NCBI RefSeq assembly: GCF_000241325.1
Contig: NZ_BAEI01000075.1
Location: 103,058 to 167,057, forward strand
Direction: 5' to 3'
Source of the DNA: Gordonia polyisoprenivorans NBRC 16320 = JCM 10675
GTDB taxonomy: Bacteria > Actinomycetota > Actinomycetes > Mycobacteriales > Mycobacteriaceae
Length of the DNA stretch: 64,000 bases
Positions 1 through 9,523 of this stretch are shown piece by piece (position 1 is the first letter of the stretch; each line of letters starts with the position of its first letter). The notes beneath the pieces are model-generated. The model was not told where the DNA came from and did not search any database. It saw only the letters and a list, made by a program, of their open reading frames with translations. Made by a program: the position numbers and the translations under genes.

Positions 1-1215
1 TTCGAGCCGGAGGAGGAGTCACCGATCGTCTTCCTGCGACTGCGTCGCGCGGTGCGCACCACCGGCACCCGGGTCCACGCGATCGCGTCGTGGCGTAGTC
101 CCGGCATCGAAAAGCTGAACGGCACAGTACTTCCCACCGTTCCCGGCGCCGAGGCCGCGGTACTCGATGACGACTCCACCGCGGCGCTGCTCGGCGACGC
201 GGGATCGGTGATCATCGTCGGCGAACGTCTCGCCAGCGCTCCGGGCGCCCTCCCCGCGGCGATGCGACTCGCCGAACGGACCGGCGCACGACTGGTATGG
301 ATACCACGACGCGCCGGCGATCGCGGAGCGGTGGAAGTCGGCGCGCTGCCGACGCTGCTGCCCGGCGGCCGGCCGGTCACCGATGCCACCGCACGACTCC
401 AGGTCGCCGGGCTCTGGCAGGCACGCGATCTCCCGTCCATCCCTGGGCGCGACAGCGGTGAGATCCTCTCCGCCGCAACGACCGGCCGCCTCGACGCGCT
501 GCTCGTCGGTGGCGTCGATCCGGCCGATCTCCCCGACCCCGCCGCCGCGATCGCCGCCCTCGACGCGGTGGGATTCCTGGTGAGCCTGGAGATCCGGACA
601 TCGGCGGTGACCGAACGCGCCGACGTGGTGCTGCCGGTCGCGGCGGCCGCGGAGAAGGCGGGGATGTTCCTCGACTGGGAAGGGCGGTCACGCCCGTTCC
701 CGGCCGCCCTCGCCGACACCGGGCGTCTGTCGGATCATCGGGTCCTCGACGCATTGGCGCAGGCGGCGGGTGTCTCGCTGGACTGCCGCGAGATCACCGA
801 TATTCGAGCACAATTGGGCCGCCTCGGGCCGTGGACGGGCCCTCGACCGGAGATACCGGTACCCCCGGTGTCGGCGGCCCGCACACCCGGCCCCGGCGAG
901 GCGGTGCTGTCGACCTGGCATCTGCTGCTCGACGACGGCCGACTCCAAGACAGCGAGCCGTATCTCGCCGGCACCGCGCACCCATCGGTGGCACGGTGCT
1001 CGGCGGCCACGGCGAGCGCTGCCGGACTCACCGACGGACACGACGTCGAACTGAGTACCGACTCGGGCACACTGACCCTTCCACTGCTGATCACCGACAT
1101 GGTCGACGGCGTGGTGTGGGTGCCCACCTATTCGGTGTCCTCGCATGTCCGTTCGCAGCTGCATGCAGAATCCGGCGACGTCGTCGCCGTCCGTCCGGCG
1201 GAAGGGCAGTCGTGA
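1..1215 (+). CDS. nuoG: NADH-quinone oxidoreductase subunit G, C-terminal part
   Basis: Reading frame 1 is open from the first base, so the gene begins upstream; 404 residues of its C-terminus are visible. NuoG is the large molybdopterin-oxidoreductase-fold subunit of the peripheral arm of complex I and carries Fe-S clusters in its N-terminal half, which is not in view. The visible part has the fold's late segments, including a stretch ending ADVVLPVAAAAEKAGMFLD near base 620-675, and a C-terminal beta-rich domain. Its TGA overlaps the GTG of nuoH by four bases, showing translational coupling. Identity rests on this sequence plus the unbroken nuoH-N order that follows. Confidence 0.95.
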   Translation, partial: FEPEEESPIVFLRLRRAVRTTGTRVHAIASWRSPGIEKLNGTVLPTVPGAEAAVLDDDSTAALLGDAGSVIIVGERLASAPGALPAAMRLAERTGARLVWIPRRAGDRGAVEVGALPTLLPGGRPVTDATARLQVAGLWQARDLPSIPGRDSGEILSAATTGRLDALLVGGVDPADLPDPAAAIAALDAVGFLVSLEIRTSAVTERADVVLPVAAAAEKAGMFLDWEGRSRPFPAALADTGRLSDHRVLDALAQAAGVSLDCREITDIRAQLGRLGPWTGPRPEIPVPPVSAARTPGPGEAVLSTWHLLLDDGRLQDSEPYLAGTAHPSVARCSAATASAAGLTDGHDVELSTDSGTLTLPLLITDMVDGVVWVPTYSVSSHVRSQLHAESGDVVAVRPAEGQS

Positions 1216-2495
1216 ACCTGGCAGCCACCGACTATCCCGATCTCGCCGACTTCGGTCACGACCCGTGGTGGCTCGTGCTCATCAAGGCGGTGGCGGTCTT
1301 CGCCTTTCTGGTGGCCAATCCACTCGTCGCGATCCTGGCCGAACGAAAGATCATGGCCCGCATGCAAGCCCGGCTCGGCCCGAATCGGGTCGGTCCGCAC
1401 GGGATGCTGCAGAGCATGGCCGACGGTGTGAAACTCGCACTGAAGGAGGGCATCACACCGTTCGGCGTCGACAAGGTCCTCTACCTGGTCGCACCCGTCA
1501 TCGCCGTGGTCCCGGCGATCATGGCGTTCGCGGTGATCCCGTTCGGCCCGATGGTGTCGGTGTTCGGCCACCACACTCCGCTGCAACTGACCGACCTGCC
1601 CGTCGGGGTGCTGTTCATCCTGGCGATGGCGTCGATCGGGGTCTACGGAATCGTGTTGGCCGGGTGGTCCTCCGGGTCCACCTATCCCCTGCTCGGCGGA
1701 CTGCGCTCGACCGCACAGGTCATCTCCTATGAGATCGCGATGGGCCTGACCTTCGCCGCGGTGTTCCTCGACTCGGGCACCATGTCAACCTCGGAGATCG
1801 TGGCCGGACAACACAACTACTGGTACGGCCTGGTGTTGCTCCCGTCCTTCGTCATCTACGCGGTATCCATGGTCGGCGAGACCAACCGTGCGCCCTTCGA
1901 CCTCCCCGAGGCCGAGGGCGAACTCGTCGGTGGCTTCCACACCGAGTACTCCTCACTGAAGTTCGCGATGTTCATGCTCGCCGAGTACATCAACATGGTG
2001 ACCGTGTCGGCACTGGCCACCACGCTGTTCCTCGGCGGCTGGCAGGCGCCGTGGCCGCTGAGTCTGTGGGACGGAGCCAATTCCGGCTGGTGGCCGATCC
2101 TGTGGTTCACCCTCAAGGTCTGGGTCTTCATGTTCGTCTTCATCTGGTTGCGCACCAGCCTGCCGCGTCTGCGCTACGACCAGTTCATGAACCTCGGCTG
2201 GAAGGTCCTCATCCCGGTGTCCTTGACCTGGGTGATGATCGTCGCGCTGATCCGCGCCGCATTCGGTTCGGCGAGTGACACGGTGCCACGAGCGTTGGTG
2301 TCGGCGGCCGTCGGGCTGGTGGTGACCCTCCTGTTGTTCTGGCTCGTCCGGCGCGTCGTGCGCCCGGCACCGCACACCCCGGTACCCGACACCCTCGCGC
2401 CCCGAAGCGCGATCCCGTTCGACCCGATGGCCGGCGGCTTCCCGGTACCGCCCCTACCCGGCCAACTCCCCGCGAAGGAGACCACCGATGCCTGA
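1212..2495 (+). CDS. nuoH: NADH-quinone oxidoreductase subunit H
   Basis: Membrane subunit of complex I at the junction with the peripheral arm, where it forms much of the quinone-binding cavity. The start is the GTG that overlaps the nuoG stop; an in-frame opening further upstream is only a shadow of nuoG. The 427-residue protein has about eight hydrophobic segments and the family signatures AERKIMARMQARLGPNRVGP near residue 35 and ETNRAPFDLPEAEGELVGG near residue 225. The last 50 residues form a proline-rich cytoplasmic tail, longer than in enterobacterial NuoH but usual in mycolate actinomycetes. It overlaps nuoI by eight bases. Confidence 0.97.
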   Translation: MNLAATDYPDLADFGHDPWWLVLIKAVAVFAFLVANPLVAILAERKIMARMQARLGPNRVGPHGMLQSMADGVKLALKEGITPFGVDKVLYLVAPVIAVVPAIMAFAVIPFGPMVSVFGHHTPLQLTDLPVGVLFILAMASIGVYGIVLAGWSSGSTYPLLGGLRSTAQVISYEIAMGLTFAAVFLDSGTMSTSEIVAGQHNYWYGLVLLPSFVIYAVSMVGETNRAPFDLPEAEGELVGGFHTEYSSLKFAMFMLAEYINMVTVSALATTLFLGGWQAPWPLSLWDGANSGWWPILWFTLKVWVFMFVFIWLRTSLPRLRYDQFMNLGWKVLIPVSLTWVMIVALIRAAFGSASDTVPRALVSAAVGLVVTLLLFWLVRRVVRPAPHTPVPDTLAPRSAIPFDPMAGGFPVPPLPGQLPAKETTDA

Positions 2496-3111
2496 CTTCC
2501 TCAAGCCCCCCAAACCCTTGAGCGGCATGGGTGTGACGTTCTCGTCGATGTTCGCACCGACGGTGACCGAGCAGTACCCCGAGGAGAAGAAACCCACCGC
2601 ACCGCGCTATCACGGTCGGCACCAACTCAATCGGCACCCCGACGGTCTCGAGAAGTGCGTGGGCTGCGAACTCTGCGCATGGGCCTGCCCGGCCGACGCC
2701 ATCTTCGTCGAGGGCGCCGACAACACCGACGAGCAGCGCTATTCGCCGGGCGAACGCTACGGCCGCGTCTACCAGATCAACTACCTCCGGTGCATCGGCT
2801 GCGGCCTGTGCATCGAAGCCTGCCCCACCCGGGCACTGACGATGACCAACGACTACGAGCTCGCCGACGACAACCGCGCCGACCTCATCTACGAGAAGCA
2901 GCAGTTGCTCGCGCCATTACCGGCGGGCACCGCGCCGACACCGCACGATGTCAGCGCTGCGGCCGCAGCCGGGACCGCACCACGAGAGGCCGACTACTAC
3001 CTGGGACGCGTGGGCCCCGACGGTACCGTGACCGGCCGGACCGCCGACACTGAGACCACCAGCGCCGTGACCACCAGCACCGGGACCACCAGCGCCGAGG
3101 TCGTACCGTGA
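2488..3111 (+). CDS. nuoI: NADH-quinone oxidoreductase subunit I, two 4Fe-4S clusters
   Basis: Electron-transfer subunit carrying clusters N6a and N6b, which pass electrons towards the quinone site. Two textbook ferredoxin motifs are visible: CVGCELCAWACP (cysteines 57, 60, 63, 67) and CIGCGLCIEACP (cysteines 102, 105, 108, 112). The protein is 207 residues. After about residue 150 comes a low-complexity Thr/Ser-rich tail with repeated TT and TS pairs; its role is unknown. The gene overlaps both neighbours, so it is part of one polycistronic message. Confidence 0.97.
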   Translation: MPDFLKPPKPLSGMGVTFSSMFAPTVTEQYPEEKKPTAPRYHGRHQLNRHPDGLEKCVGCELCAWACPADAIFVEGADNTDEQRYSPGERYGRVYQINYLRCIGCGLCIEACPTRALTMTNDYELADDNRADLIYEKQQLLAPLPAGTAPTPHDVSAAAAAGTAPREADYYLGRVGPDGTVTGRTADTETTSAVTTSTGTTSAEVVP

Positions 3112-3905
3112 GTGCCTCGACAGTCGTGGCGCAATCGGGTGCGGCACTGACCGATGCAGTCCTCGCCGACGCCGCCCGCACCTCCACCGGTGAGGCGGTG
3201 CAGTTCTGGATTCTCGGCGTCGTGGCCGTCGCCGGCGCGTTGGGGGTGGTCTTCGCCACCAAGGCCGTGTATTCGGCGATGTTCCTGGCCACCACGATGA
3301 TCGTGCTCGCCGTCTTCTACGTCGCGCAGGGCGCCCTGTTCCTCGGCGTCGTGCAGGTGGTGGTCTACACCGGCGCGGTGATGATGTTGTTCTTGTTCGT
3401 GCTCATGCTGATTGGCGTGGACTCGTCGGATTCCCTGGTCGAAACGCTACGCGGGCAACGGGTTGCCGCGGTGGTGTTGGGAATCGGGTTCGGCGCGTTG
3501 ATGTGTGGCGGTATCGGTGCGGCAACCGTCGCGATCACCGCACCGCCGGGCGCGGTGGCAGCCCGGCCACCGGGGAGCAACGGAGCCGTCGAGGCCATCG
3601 CCGAACTGATCTTCGTGCGCTACCTGTGGGCGTTCGAACTCACCGGCGCCCTGCTGATCACGGCGACGCTGGGCGCGATGGTGCTGGCGCACCGAGAACG
3701 CTTCGGGCCGAAGCGGACCCAGCGGGAGATCTCCATCGAGCGGTTCCGCAGGGGCATCGACGTCACACCGCTGCCGAGTCCGGGAGTCTTCGCCCGGCAC
3801 AACGCCGTCGACATCCCCGCCCTGCTGCCCGACGGCACCCCGTCGGAGTTGTCGGTCAACGCACGATTGCGCGCCCGACAACCGGATCGGGGGACGGCGA
3901 AGTGA
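3108..3905 (+). CDS. nuoJ: NADH-quinone oxidoreductase subunit J
   Basis: Small membrane subunit of the complex I proton-pumping arm. It is 265 residues, with a GTG start overlapping the nuoI stop. There are five hydrophobic segments in the first 190 residues, including the conserved region FLGVVQVVVYTGAVMMLFLF that forms the pi-bulge helix of the family. A hydrophilic tail of about 75 residues with basic and acidic clusters follows, as in other actinobacterial NuoJ. The stop overlaps the nuoK GTG. Confidence 0.96.
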   Translation: MSASTVVAQSGAALTDAVLADAARTSTGEAVQFWILGVVAVAGALGVVFATKAVYSAMFLATTMIVLAVFYVAQGALFLGVVQVVVYTGAVMMLFLFVLMLIGVDSSDSLVETLRGQRVAAVVLGIGFGALMCGGIGAATVAITAPPGAVAARPPGSNGAVEAIAELIFVRYLWAFELTGALLITATLGAMVLAHRERFGPKRTQREISIERFRRGIDVTPLPSPGVFARHNAVDIPALLPDGTPSELSVNARLRARQPDRGTAK

Positions 3906-4201
3906 ATCCCGAGAACTACCTGTATCTCTCGGCCCTGCTGTTCGCCATCGGTGCGGCCGGGGTGTTGTTGCGGCGCAACGCGATCGTCGTGTTCATGTGC
4001 GTCGAGCTGATGCTCAACGCGGCGAACCTGTCGTTCGTGACCTTCGCGCGCATGCAGAGCAGCGTCGACGGGCAGGTGATCGCGTTCTTCACGATGGTGG
4101 TCGCGGCCGCCGAGGTGGTCGTCGGACTCGCGATCATCATGATGATCTTCCGATCCCGACGCAGCGCCTCGGTCGACGACGCTGCCCTGCTGCGGAGATA
4201 G
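3902..4201 (+). CDS. nuoK: NADH-quinone oxidoreductase subunit K
   Basis: MrpC/ND4L-like subunit, 99 residues with three transmembrane helices, matching the usual 99-105. The start is the GTG overlapping the nuoJ stop. The family's two buried membrane glutamates are present, one in FMCVELMLNAANL and the other in AAAEVVVGLAI. A 27-base gap to nuoL contains the Shine-Dalgarno GGGAGATGAGGAGGG region, so nuoL has its own strong ribosome site. Confidence 0.97.
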   Translation: MNPENYLYLSALLFAIGAAGVLLRRNAIVVFMCVELMLNAANLSFVTFARMQSSVDGQVIAFFTMVVAAAEVVVGLAIIMMIFRSRRSASVDDAALLRR

Positions 4202-4228
4202 GGACGGCCGGGAGATGAGGAGGGCGGC

Positions 4229-6148
4229 ATGAGCACCGACACATCGGCGAGCATTCTCTGGGTTGTTCCCGCGCTGCCGCTATTGGGTGCGGCCGTCCTG
4301 CTGCTGGCGGGCAGGCGCACGGACCGCTGGGGGCACTATCTCGCATGCGTGCTGGCCGCCGCATCGTTCTGCGTCGGCGTCGCGCTGTTCGTCGGGATGC
4401 TCGGCCGGAACACCGCCGACCGTCCCGTACACCAGGTGCTGTTCACGTGGCTGCACATCACCCCGGCCGGCACCGGCAGCGGCGGCTTGAGCGTCGACAT
4501 GGGGCTCTACCTCGATCAGCTGTCGATGTGCTTCGTGCTGTTGATCACCGGCGTCGGCACCCTGATCCACATCTATTCGATCGGCTACATGGCCTCGGAT
4601 CCCGATCGTCGCCGATTCTTCGCCTACCTCAACCTGTTCCTCGCCGCGATGCTCGTGCTGGTACTCGCCGACTCCTACCTCGGCCTCTATCTCGGTTGGG
4701 AGGGAGTCGGTCTCGCGTCCTACCTGCTGATCGGGTTCTGGCAGCAGCGGCCCTCGGCGGCGACCGCCGCGAAGAAGGCGTTCGTGGTGAACCGCGTCGG
4801 CGACATCGGGTTGGCGGTCGCGCTGATGGTCATGTTCGCGACCTTCGGATCGGTCTCGTTCACCACCGTGTTCGCCGGTGCCGACGCCGCCGGACACGCC
4901 ACCATGACCGCGTTGGGTTTCCTGCTGTTGCTCGCCGCGTGCGGCAAGTCCGCCCAGGTGCCGTTGCAATCGTGGCTCGGTGACGCGATGGAGGGCCCGA
5001 CGCCGGTGTCGGCGCTCATCCATGCGGCGACCATGGTGACCGCAGGCGTCTATCTGATCGCCCGTTCGCACGCGATCTTCGACGTCGCCCCCGACGCCCG
5101 TCTGGCCGTGGCGGTCGTCGGAGCGGTGACACTGCTGTTCGGCGCGATCATCGGTTGCGCCAAGGACGACATCAAGAAAGCACTGGCCGCCTCCACGATG
5201 AGCCAGATCGGATACATGGTGCTGGCCGCCGGATTGGGGCCGGCCGGTTACGCATTCGCGATCATGCATCTGCTCACCCATGGATTCTTCAAGGCCGGGT
5301 TGTTCCTCGGGGCGGGCTCGGTGATGCACGCGATGAACGACGAGACCGACATGCGCCGATTCGGCGGGCTGCGCACGCTCATGCCGATCACCTTCGTCAC
5401 CTTCGGGCTCGGGTATCTGGCATTGATCGGGGTACCCCCGTTCTCGGGATTCTTCTCCAAGGACCCGATCATCGAGGCGGCCTTCGGTGCAGGTGGCGCA
5501 CGCGGTGTACTCCTCGGTGGGGCCGCGCTGCTCGGTGCGGGCATCACCGCCTTCTACATGACCCGCATCATGCTGATGACCTTCTTCGGCGAAAAGCGTT
5601 GGGCACCTGAGGCACATCCGCACGAGGCGCCGGCCACGATGACCGGCCCGATGATCCTGCTCGCGCTCGGATCGGTCGCCGCGGGTGGGTTGTTGGTCAG
5701 CGGCGACGCACTGGTGCACTGGCTGACACCCGTGGTCGGCGAGCATCACAGCGAGCTGCCGGTGCCCACCTGGGTGGTGACGGTGGGTGTCCTGGTGGTG
5801 GTCGCGGCGGGTATCGGTGTCGCGTGGGCGCGATACGCCCGGGCTCCGATCCCGCTGACGGCACCGCGCGAGGTCACCGCACTGACGGTCGCGGCACGCC
5901 GCGACCTCTACGGCGACGCGTTCAACGAGCGCGTGTTGATGCGACCCGGCCAGGCACTGGCAAGAGGTCTCGACGTCCTCGAATCCGAGGGTGTCGACGG
6001 CGCCGGGGTCGGCGTCGGCACGCTGGTCACCGCATCGTCGAATCGAATACGGCTGTGGCAGAGCGGTTTCGTTCGATCATATGCGCTGTCGATGCTGGCC
6101 GGGGCGACCGTCGTGGTGGCCGCGCTGATGCTGGTCAGGGGGGTGTAG
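4229..6148 (+). CDS. nuoL: NADH-quinone oxidoreductase subunit L
   Basis: Largest antiporter-like proton-pumping subunit of complex I. It is 639 residues with about 16 membrane helices, including the long lateral helix expected near the C-terminus. Visible signatures include the GWEGVGLASYLLIGFW region (about residue 155) with its conserved glutamate, and GDAMEGPTPVSALIHAATMV (about residue 250) with the lysine and histidines of the proton channel around it. The start is ATG behind an AGGAGGG site. nuoM starts three bases after its stop. Confidence 0.98.
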   Translation: MSTDTSASILWVVPALPLLGAAVLLLAGRRTDRWGHYLACVLAAASFCVGVALFVGMLGRNTADRPVHQVLFTWLHITPAGTGSGGLSVDMGLYLDQLSMCFVLLITGVGTLIHIYSIGYMASDPDRRRFFAYLNLFLAAMLVLVLADSYLGLYLGWEGVGLASYLLIGFWQQRPSAATAAKKAFVVNRVGDIGLAVALMVMFATFGSVSFTTVFAGADAAGHATMTALGFLLLLAACGKSAQVPLQSWLGDAMEGPTPVSALIHAATMVTAGVYLIARSHAIFDVAPDARLAVAVVGAVTLLFGAIIGCAKDDIKKALAASTMSQIGYMVLAAGLGPAGYAFAIMHLLTHGFFKAGLFLGAGSVMHAMNDETDMRRFGGLRTLMPITFVTFGLGYLALIGVPPFSGFFSKDPIIEAAFGAGGARGVLLGGAALLGAGITAFYMTRIMLMTFFGEKRWAPEAHPHEAPATMTGPMILLALGSVAAGGLLVSGDALVHWLTPVVGEHHSELPVPTWVVTVGVLVVVAAGIGVAWARYARAPIPLTAPREVTALTVAARRDLYGDAFNERVLMRPGQALARGLDVLESEGVDGAGVGVGTLVTASSNRIRLWQSGFVRSYALSMLAGATVVVAALMLVRGV

Positions 6149-6151
6149 ACG

Positions 6152-7762
6152 ATGGGCTGGTTGACGATCCTCTGGCTGATCCCGGCGGTGGTCGCCGTCG
6201 GTGTGCTCGCGCTCCCGGCGCAGCGTCCCGATCTCGCGAAGTGGGCGGGTCTACTCGGCACGGTGGCCGCGCTGGTGGTGTCGGTCGGGCTCGCGATCGG
6301 TTTCGATCCCGACGGCCCCCGCTATCAGTTCGTCACGAACGTGCGGTGGATCCCATCCTTCGGCGCGCGCTACGAACTGGGTCTCGACGGCATCGGGCTG
6401 GTCCTGATCCTGCTCACCACCGTGCTCATGCCGATCCTCGTGCTGGCCGGCTGGCGCGACGCCGATCATGCAGGCTCCCTGGACCATTCGGGCGGTCGCC
6501 GGCAGAAGGGCCCACACACCTACTTCGCGTTGATGCTGGCGGTCGAGGCGATGGTGCTGATGAGCTTCGTCGCCACCGACGTCCTGCTGTTCTACATCGT
6601 GTTCGAGGCCATGCTGATCCCGATGTACTTCCTCATCGGCGGTTTCGGCAGCGGTGGCACGCAGGCCGCGGCCGCGGTGAAGTTCTTGTTGTACAACCTG
6701 TTCGGCGGGCTGTTGATGCTCGCGGCGGTGATCGGACTGTACGTGGTGACCGCACGCTCGGGAATCGGCGCCGACGGCCACGGCACCTTCAGTCTCCCGG
6801 CGATCTCCGACGCGGTGGCCGGCGGACGCCTCGACGCGAGCACGGGGGTACTGGCATTACTGTTCGGCGGCTTCATGATCGCCTTCGCGATCAAGGCCCC
6901 GCTGTGGCCGTTCCACTCATGGCTCCCCGATTCGGCGGTGGCGGCCACCCCGGCGTCGGCGGTGCTGATGATGGCCGTCGTCGACAAGGTCGGCACCTTC
7001 GCAATGCTGCGGTTCTGTCTGCAGCTCTTCCCCGAGGCGTCGAAAACCTTTGCCCCACTGATCATCGCTCTGTCGGTGATCGGTATCGTCTACGGCGCGA
7101 TCCTGGCCATCGCACAAACCGACATGATGCGGTTGATCGCCTACACCTCGATCTCGCACTTCGGTTTCATCATCCTCGGCGTGTTCGCCATGACCAGCGA
7201 GTCCCAGAGCGGCGCCACCCTGTACATGGTCAATCACGGAATCTCCACCGCGGCACTGTTCTTGATCGCCGGGTTCCTCGTCTCGCGGCGTGGTAGCCGC
7301 CTCATCGCCGATTACGGTGGCATCGCGAAGGTCGCTCCGGTCCTGGCCGGCACCTTCCTCGTCGCCGGGCTGGCCACCCTGTCGCTTCCCGGCCTGTCGC
7401 CGTTCATCAGCGAATTCCTGGTGTTCATCGGAACTTTCACCCGGTACCCGGTCGCCGCGATCGCGGCGTCGAGCGCGTTGGTCCTGTCCGCCATCTACAT
7501 TCTCTGGCTCTATCAACGCGTGATGGGTGGCCCGCCGACACCGGTGGAGGGTCCCGGCGCCGCCCGTCGGACGATGCCTGATCTACACGGCCGCGAACGT
7601 CTCGTCGTGGCACCGCTGCTCGCCCTGCTGCTCGTCTTCGGGTTCTTCCCGCAGCCACTGCTGAATCTGATCACCCCCACGGTCTCGCACACGCTGACCA
7701 CCGTGGGACGCGGCGACCCGGCACCGGCCGTGGTGGTCCAGAACAACGGAGGCGGCAAGTGA
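6152..7762 (+). CDS. nuoM: NADH-quinone oxidoreductase subunit M
   Basis: Second antiporter-like subunit of the complex I membrane arm, 536 residues and about 14 helices. Markers include FYIVFEAMLIPMYFLIG near residue 150 with the conserved glutamate, and IKAPLWPFHSWLPDSAVAA near residue 250 with the conserved lysine and histidine. The stop TGA overlaps the GTG start of nuoN, continuing the coupled arrangement of the operon. Confidence 0.98.
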   Translation: MGWLTILWLIPAVVAVGVLALPAQRPDLAKWAGLLGTVAALVVSVGLAIGFDPDGPRYQFVTNVRWIPSFGARYELGLDGIGLVLILLTTVLMPILVLAGWRDADHAGSLDHSGGRRQKGPHTYFALMLAVEAMVLMSFVATDVLLFYIVFEAMLIPMYFLIGGFGSGGTQAAAAVKFLLYNLFGGLLMLAAVIGLYVVTARSGIGADGHGTFSLPAISDAVAGGRLDASTGVLALLFGGFMIAFAIKAPLWPFHSWLPDSAVAATPASAVLMMAVVDKVGTFAMLRFCLQLFPEASKTFAPLIIALSVIGIVYGAILAIAQTDMMRLIAYTSISHFGFIILGVFAMTSESQSGATLYMVNHGISTAALFLIAGFLVSRRGSRLIADYGGIAKVAPVLAGTFLVAGLATLSLPGLSPFISEFLVFIGTFTRYPVAAIAASSALVLSAIYILWLYQRVMGGPPTPVEGPGAARRTMPDLHGRERLVVAPLLALLLVFGFFPQPLLNLITPTVSHTLTTVGRGDPAPAVVVQNNGGGK

Positions 7763-9522
7763 TGGCGGCACACGTGACCACTGCGCACGAAATCACGGCG
7801 GCGCTGGCCGCGATCGCCCCGCCCCACGTCGAATACTCGCTGCTGTCACCGATGTTGATCGTCTTCGGCGTCGGCGTGGTTGGTGTGCTGGTCGAGGCGT
7901 TCGCGCCGCGGGCCGGCCGGTGGCGCGCCCAACTGGTGCTGTCGACGGCGGGGCTGGTGGCCGCGCTGATCGCGGTCATCGTGCTGGCCGTCCATCTCAC
8001 CGACGACGGTGGTCAGGGACAGACCGCGGTGTCCGGGGCGGTGGTGCTCGATCGGCCCGCCCTGTTCCTGCAGGGGCTGTTGCTGGTGATCTCCGTGCTC
8101 GCCGTGGCGTTCATGGCCGAGCGCGGACTCGAACGGGTCGTGGCACCGTCGACGCGCTTGGTGAAACACCCCGCCGGACGACGTCGGGTCAGTGATGGGC
8201 CGGGGGCGGCAGCACAGGCCACGCTGACCGGCGACCGCGCCGACATGTTCACGCCGTCGGGAGCGAGTACCCCGAATTCCGACGACGAATTCGACGCGAC
8301 CCGAGCCGGTGGCGTGACCACCGAGGTCTTTCCGCTGACCCTGCTCGCGGTCGGCGGGATGATGCTGTTCGTCGCATGCGGTGATCTGCTCACCATGTTC
8401 ATCGCGCTCGAGGTGTTCTCGCTGCCGCTATACCTGTTGTGCGCCCTGGCCCGGCGCCGCCGCCTGCTCTCCCAGGAGGCATCCCTCAAATATTTTCTGC
8501 TGGGCGCCTTCTCGTCGGCGTTCTTCCTGTTCGGCGCCGCCTTCGTCTACGGCGGCACCGGCTCGCTGGACCTGACGGTCATCGGGATCAGTGTCGATCG
8601 CGCCGCCGCCGGAACGTCGGGTGAGGTACTGCTCCCGCTGATCGGGTTGGCGTTGCTCTCGGTGGGGTTGCTGTTCAAGATCGGCGCGGTGCCGTTCCAT
8701 TCGTGGGTCCCCGACGTCTATCAGGGCGCACCCACGCCGGTGACCGCGTTCATGGCCGCGGCCACCAAGATCGCCGCGTTCGGCGCGCTGCTGCGTGTTT
8801 TCTACACGAGCTTCGGTGCGCTTGCCGACGATTGGAAACCGGTGTTGTGGGCGGTGGCGATCGTCACCATGCTCGGTGGTGCGGTGATGGCGGTGACCCA
8901 GTCCGACGTCAAACGCCTGCTCGCCTACTCCTCGGTGACACACACCGGGTTTATTTTGTTGGGGCTCATCGCTTTTGACGAAGCGGGCGTCAGCGCCACC
9001 CTGTTCTATCTTGCCGCGTATGCTTTCTCGACGTTCGGTGCGTTCGCCACGGTCTCGGTGGTTCGCGAGCCGACGACGTTCACCGGGTCGGCGCGCACCG
9101 GCGGCGCCACCGGAGCGCACCTGTCCGGACGCGAGGCCACCGGCATCGACCAGTGGGCCGGTCTCGGGCGGCGCTATCCGCTTGTGGGAGCAATGTTTTC
9201 GATGTTCCTGCTGGCGTTCGCCGGCATTCCGTTGACGAGTGGCTTCATCGCGAAATTCGATGTGTTCGCCGCGGTCTCGGGTAGCGGCGGTTCGGTGCTG
9301 GTGGTGATCGGTGTGATCAGCAGCGCCATCGCGGCGTACTTCTACATCCGCATCATCGTGGCGATGTTCTTCTCCGACGTTCCCGTCGACGCCCCGCATG
9401 TGGTGCGGCCCAGCGCTTTGACGACCACGTCGATCGCCTTGTGCACGGCGGTCACGATCGTGCTCGGGTTCTTTCCGCAACCACTCCTCGACCTCGTCGG
9501 TGGAGCAGGATCGTTCCTGTGA
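7759..9522 (+). CDS. nuoN: NADH-quinone oxidoreductase subunit N
   Basis: Third antiporter-like subunit of complex I and last gene of the operon. The start is taken as the GTG overlapping the nuoM stop; the next codon is ATG and could be used instead. At 587 residues it is longer than the roughly 480-530 usual outside actinobacteria. The excess lies in a hydrophilic insert at about residues 132-190 (basic, then Ser/Asp-rich) and a shorter one near residue 440. Core motifs are present: FKIGAVPFHSWVPDVYQGAP and IALEVFSLPLYLL. It converges with the next gene, only one base separating the two stops, and I see no terminator between them. Confidence 0.97.
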   Translation: MMAAHVTTAHEITAALAAIAPPHVEYSLLSPMLIVFGVGVVGVLVEAFAPRAGRWRAQLVLSTAGLVAALIAVIVLAVHLTDDGGQGQTAVSGAVVLDRPALFLQGLLLVISVLAVAFMAERGLERVVAPSTRLVKHPAGRRRVSDGPGAAAQATLTGDRADMFTPSGASTPNSDDEFDATRAGGVTTEVFPLTLLAVGGMMLFVACGDLLTMFIALEVFSLPLYLLCALARRRRLLSQEASLKYFLLGAFSSAFFLFGAAFVYGGTGSLDLTVIGISVDRAAAGTSGEVLLPLIGLALLSVGLLFKIGAVPFHSWVPDVYQGAPTPVTAFMAAATKIAAFGALLRVFYTSFGALADDWKPVLWAVAIVTMLGGAVMAVTQSDVKRLLAYSSVTHTGFILLGLIAFDEAGVSATLFYLAAYAFSTFGAFATVSVVREPTTFTGSARTGGATGAHLSGREATGIDQWAGLGRRYPLVGAMFSMFLLAFAGIPLTSGFIAKFDVFAAVSGSGGSVLVVIGVISSAIAAYFYIRIIVAMFFSDVPVDAPHVVRPSALTTTSIALCTAVTIVLGFFPQPLLDLVGGAGSFL

Positions 9523-9523
9523 G

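Noticed and set aside
4280..5749. 489-codon open frame opposite nuoL
   Set aside because: His/Gln/Arg-rich antisense translation with no motif; nuoL on the other strand is certain.
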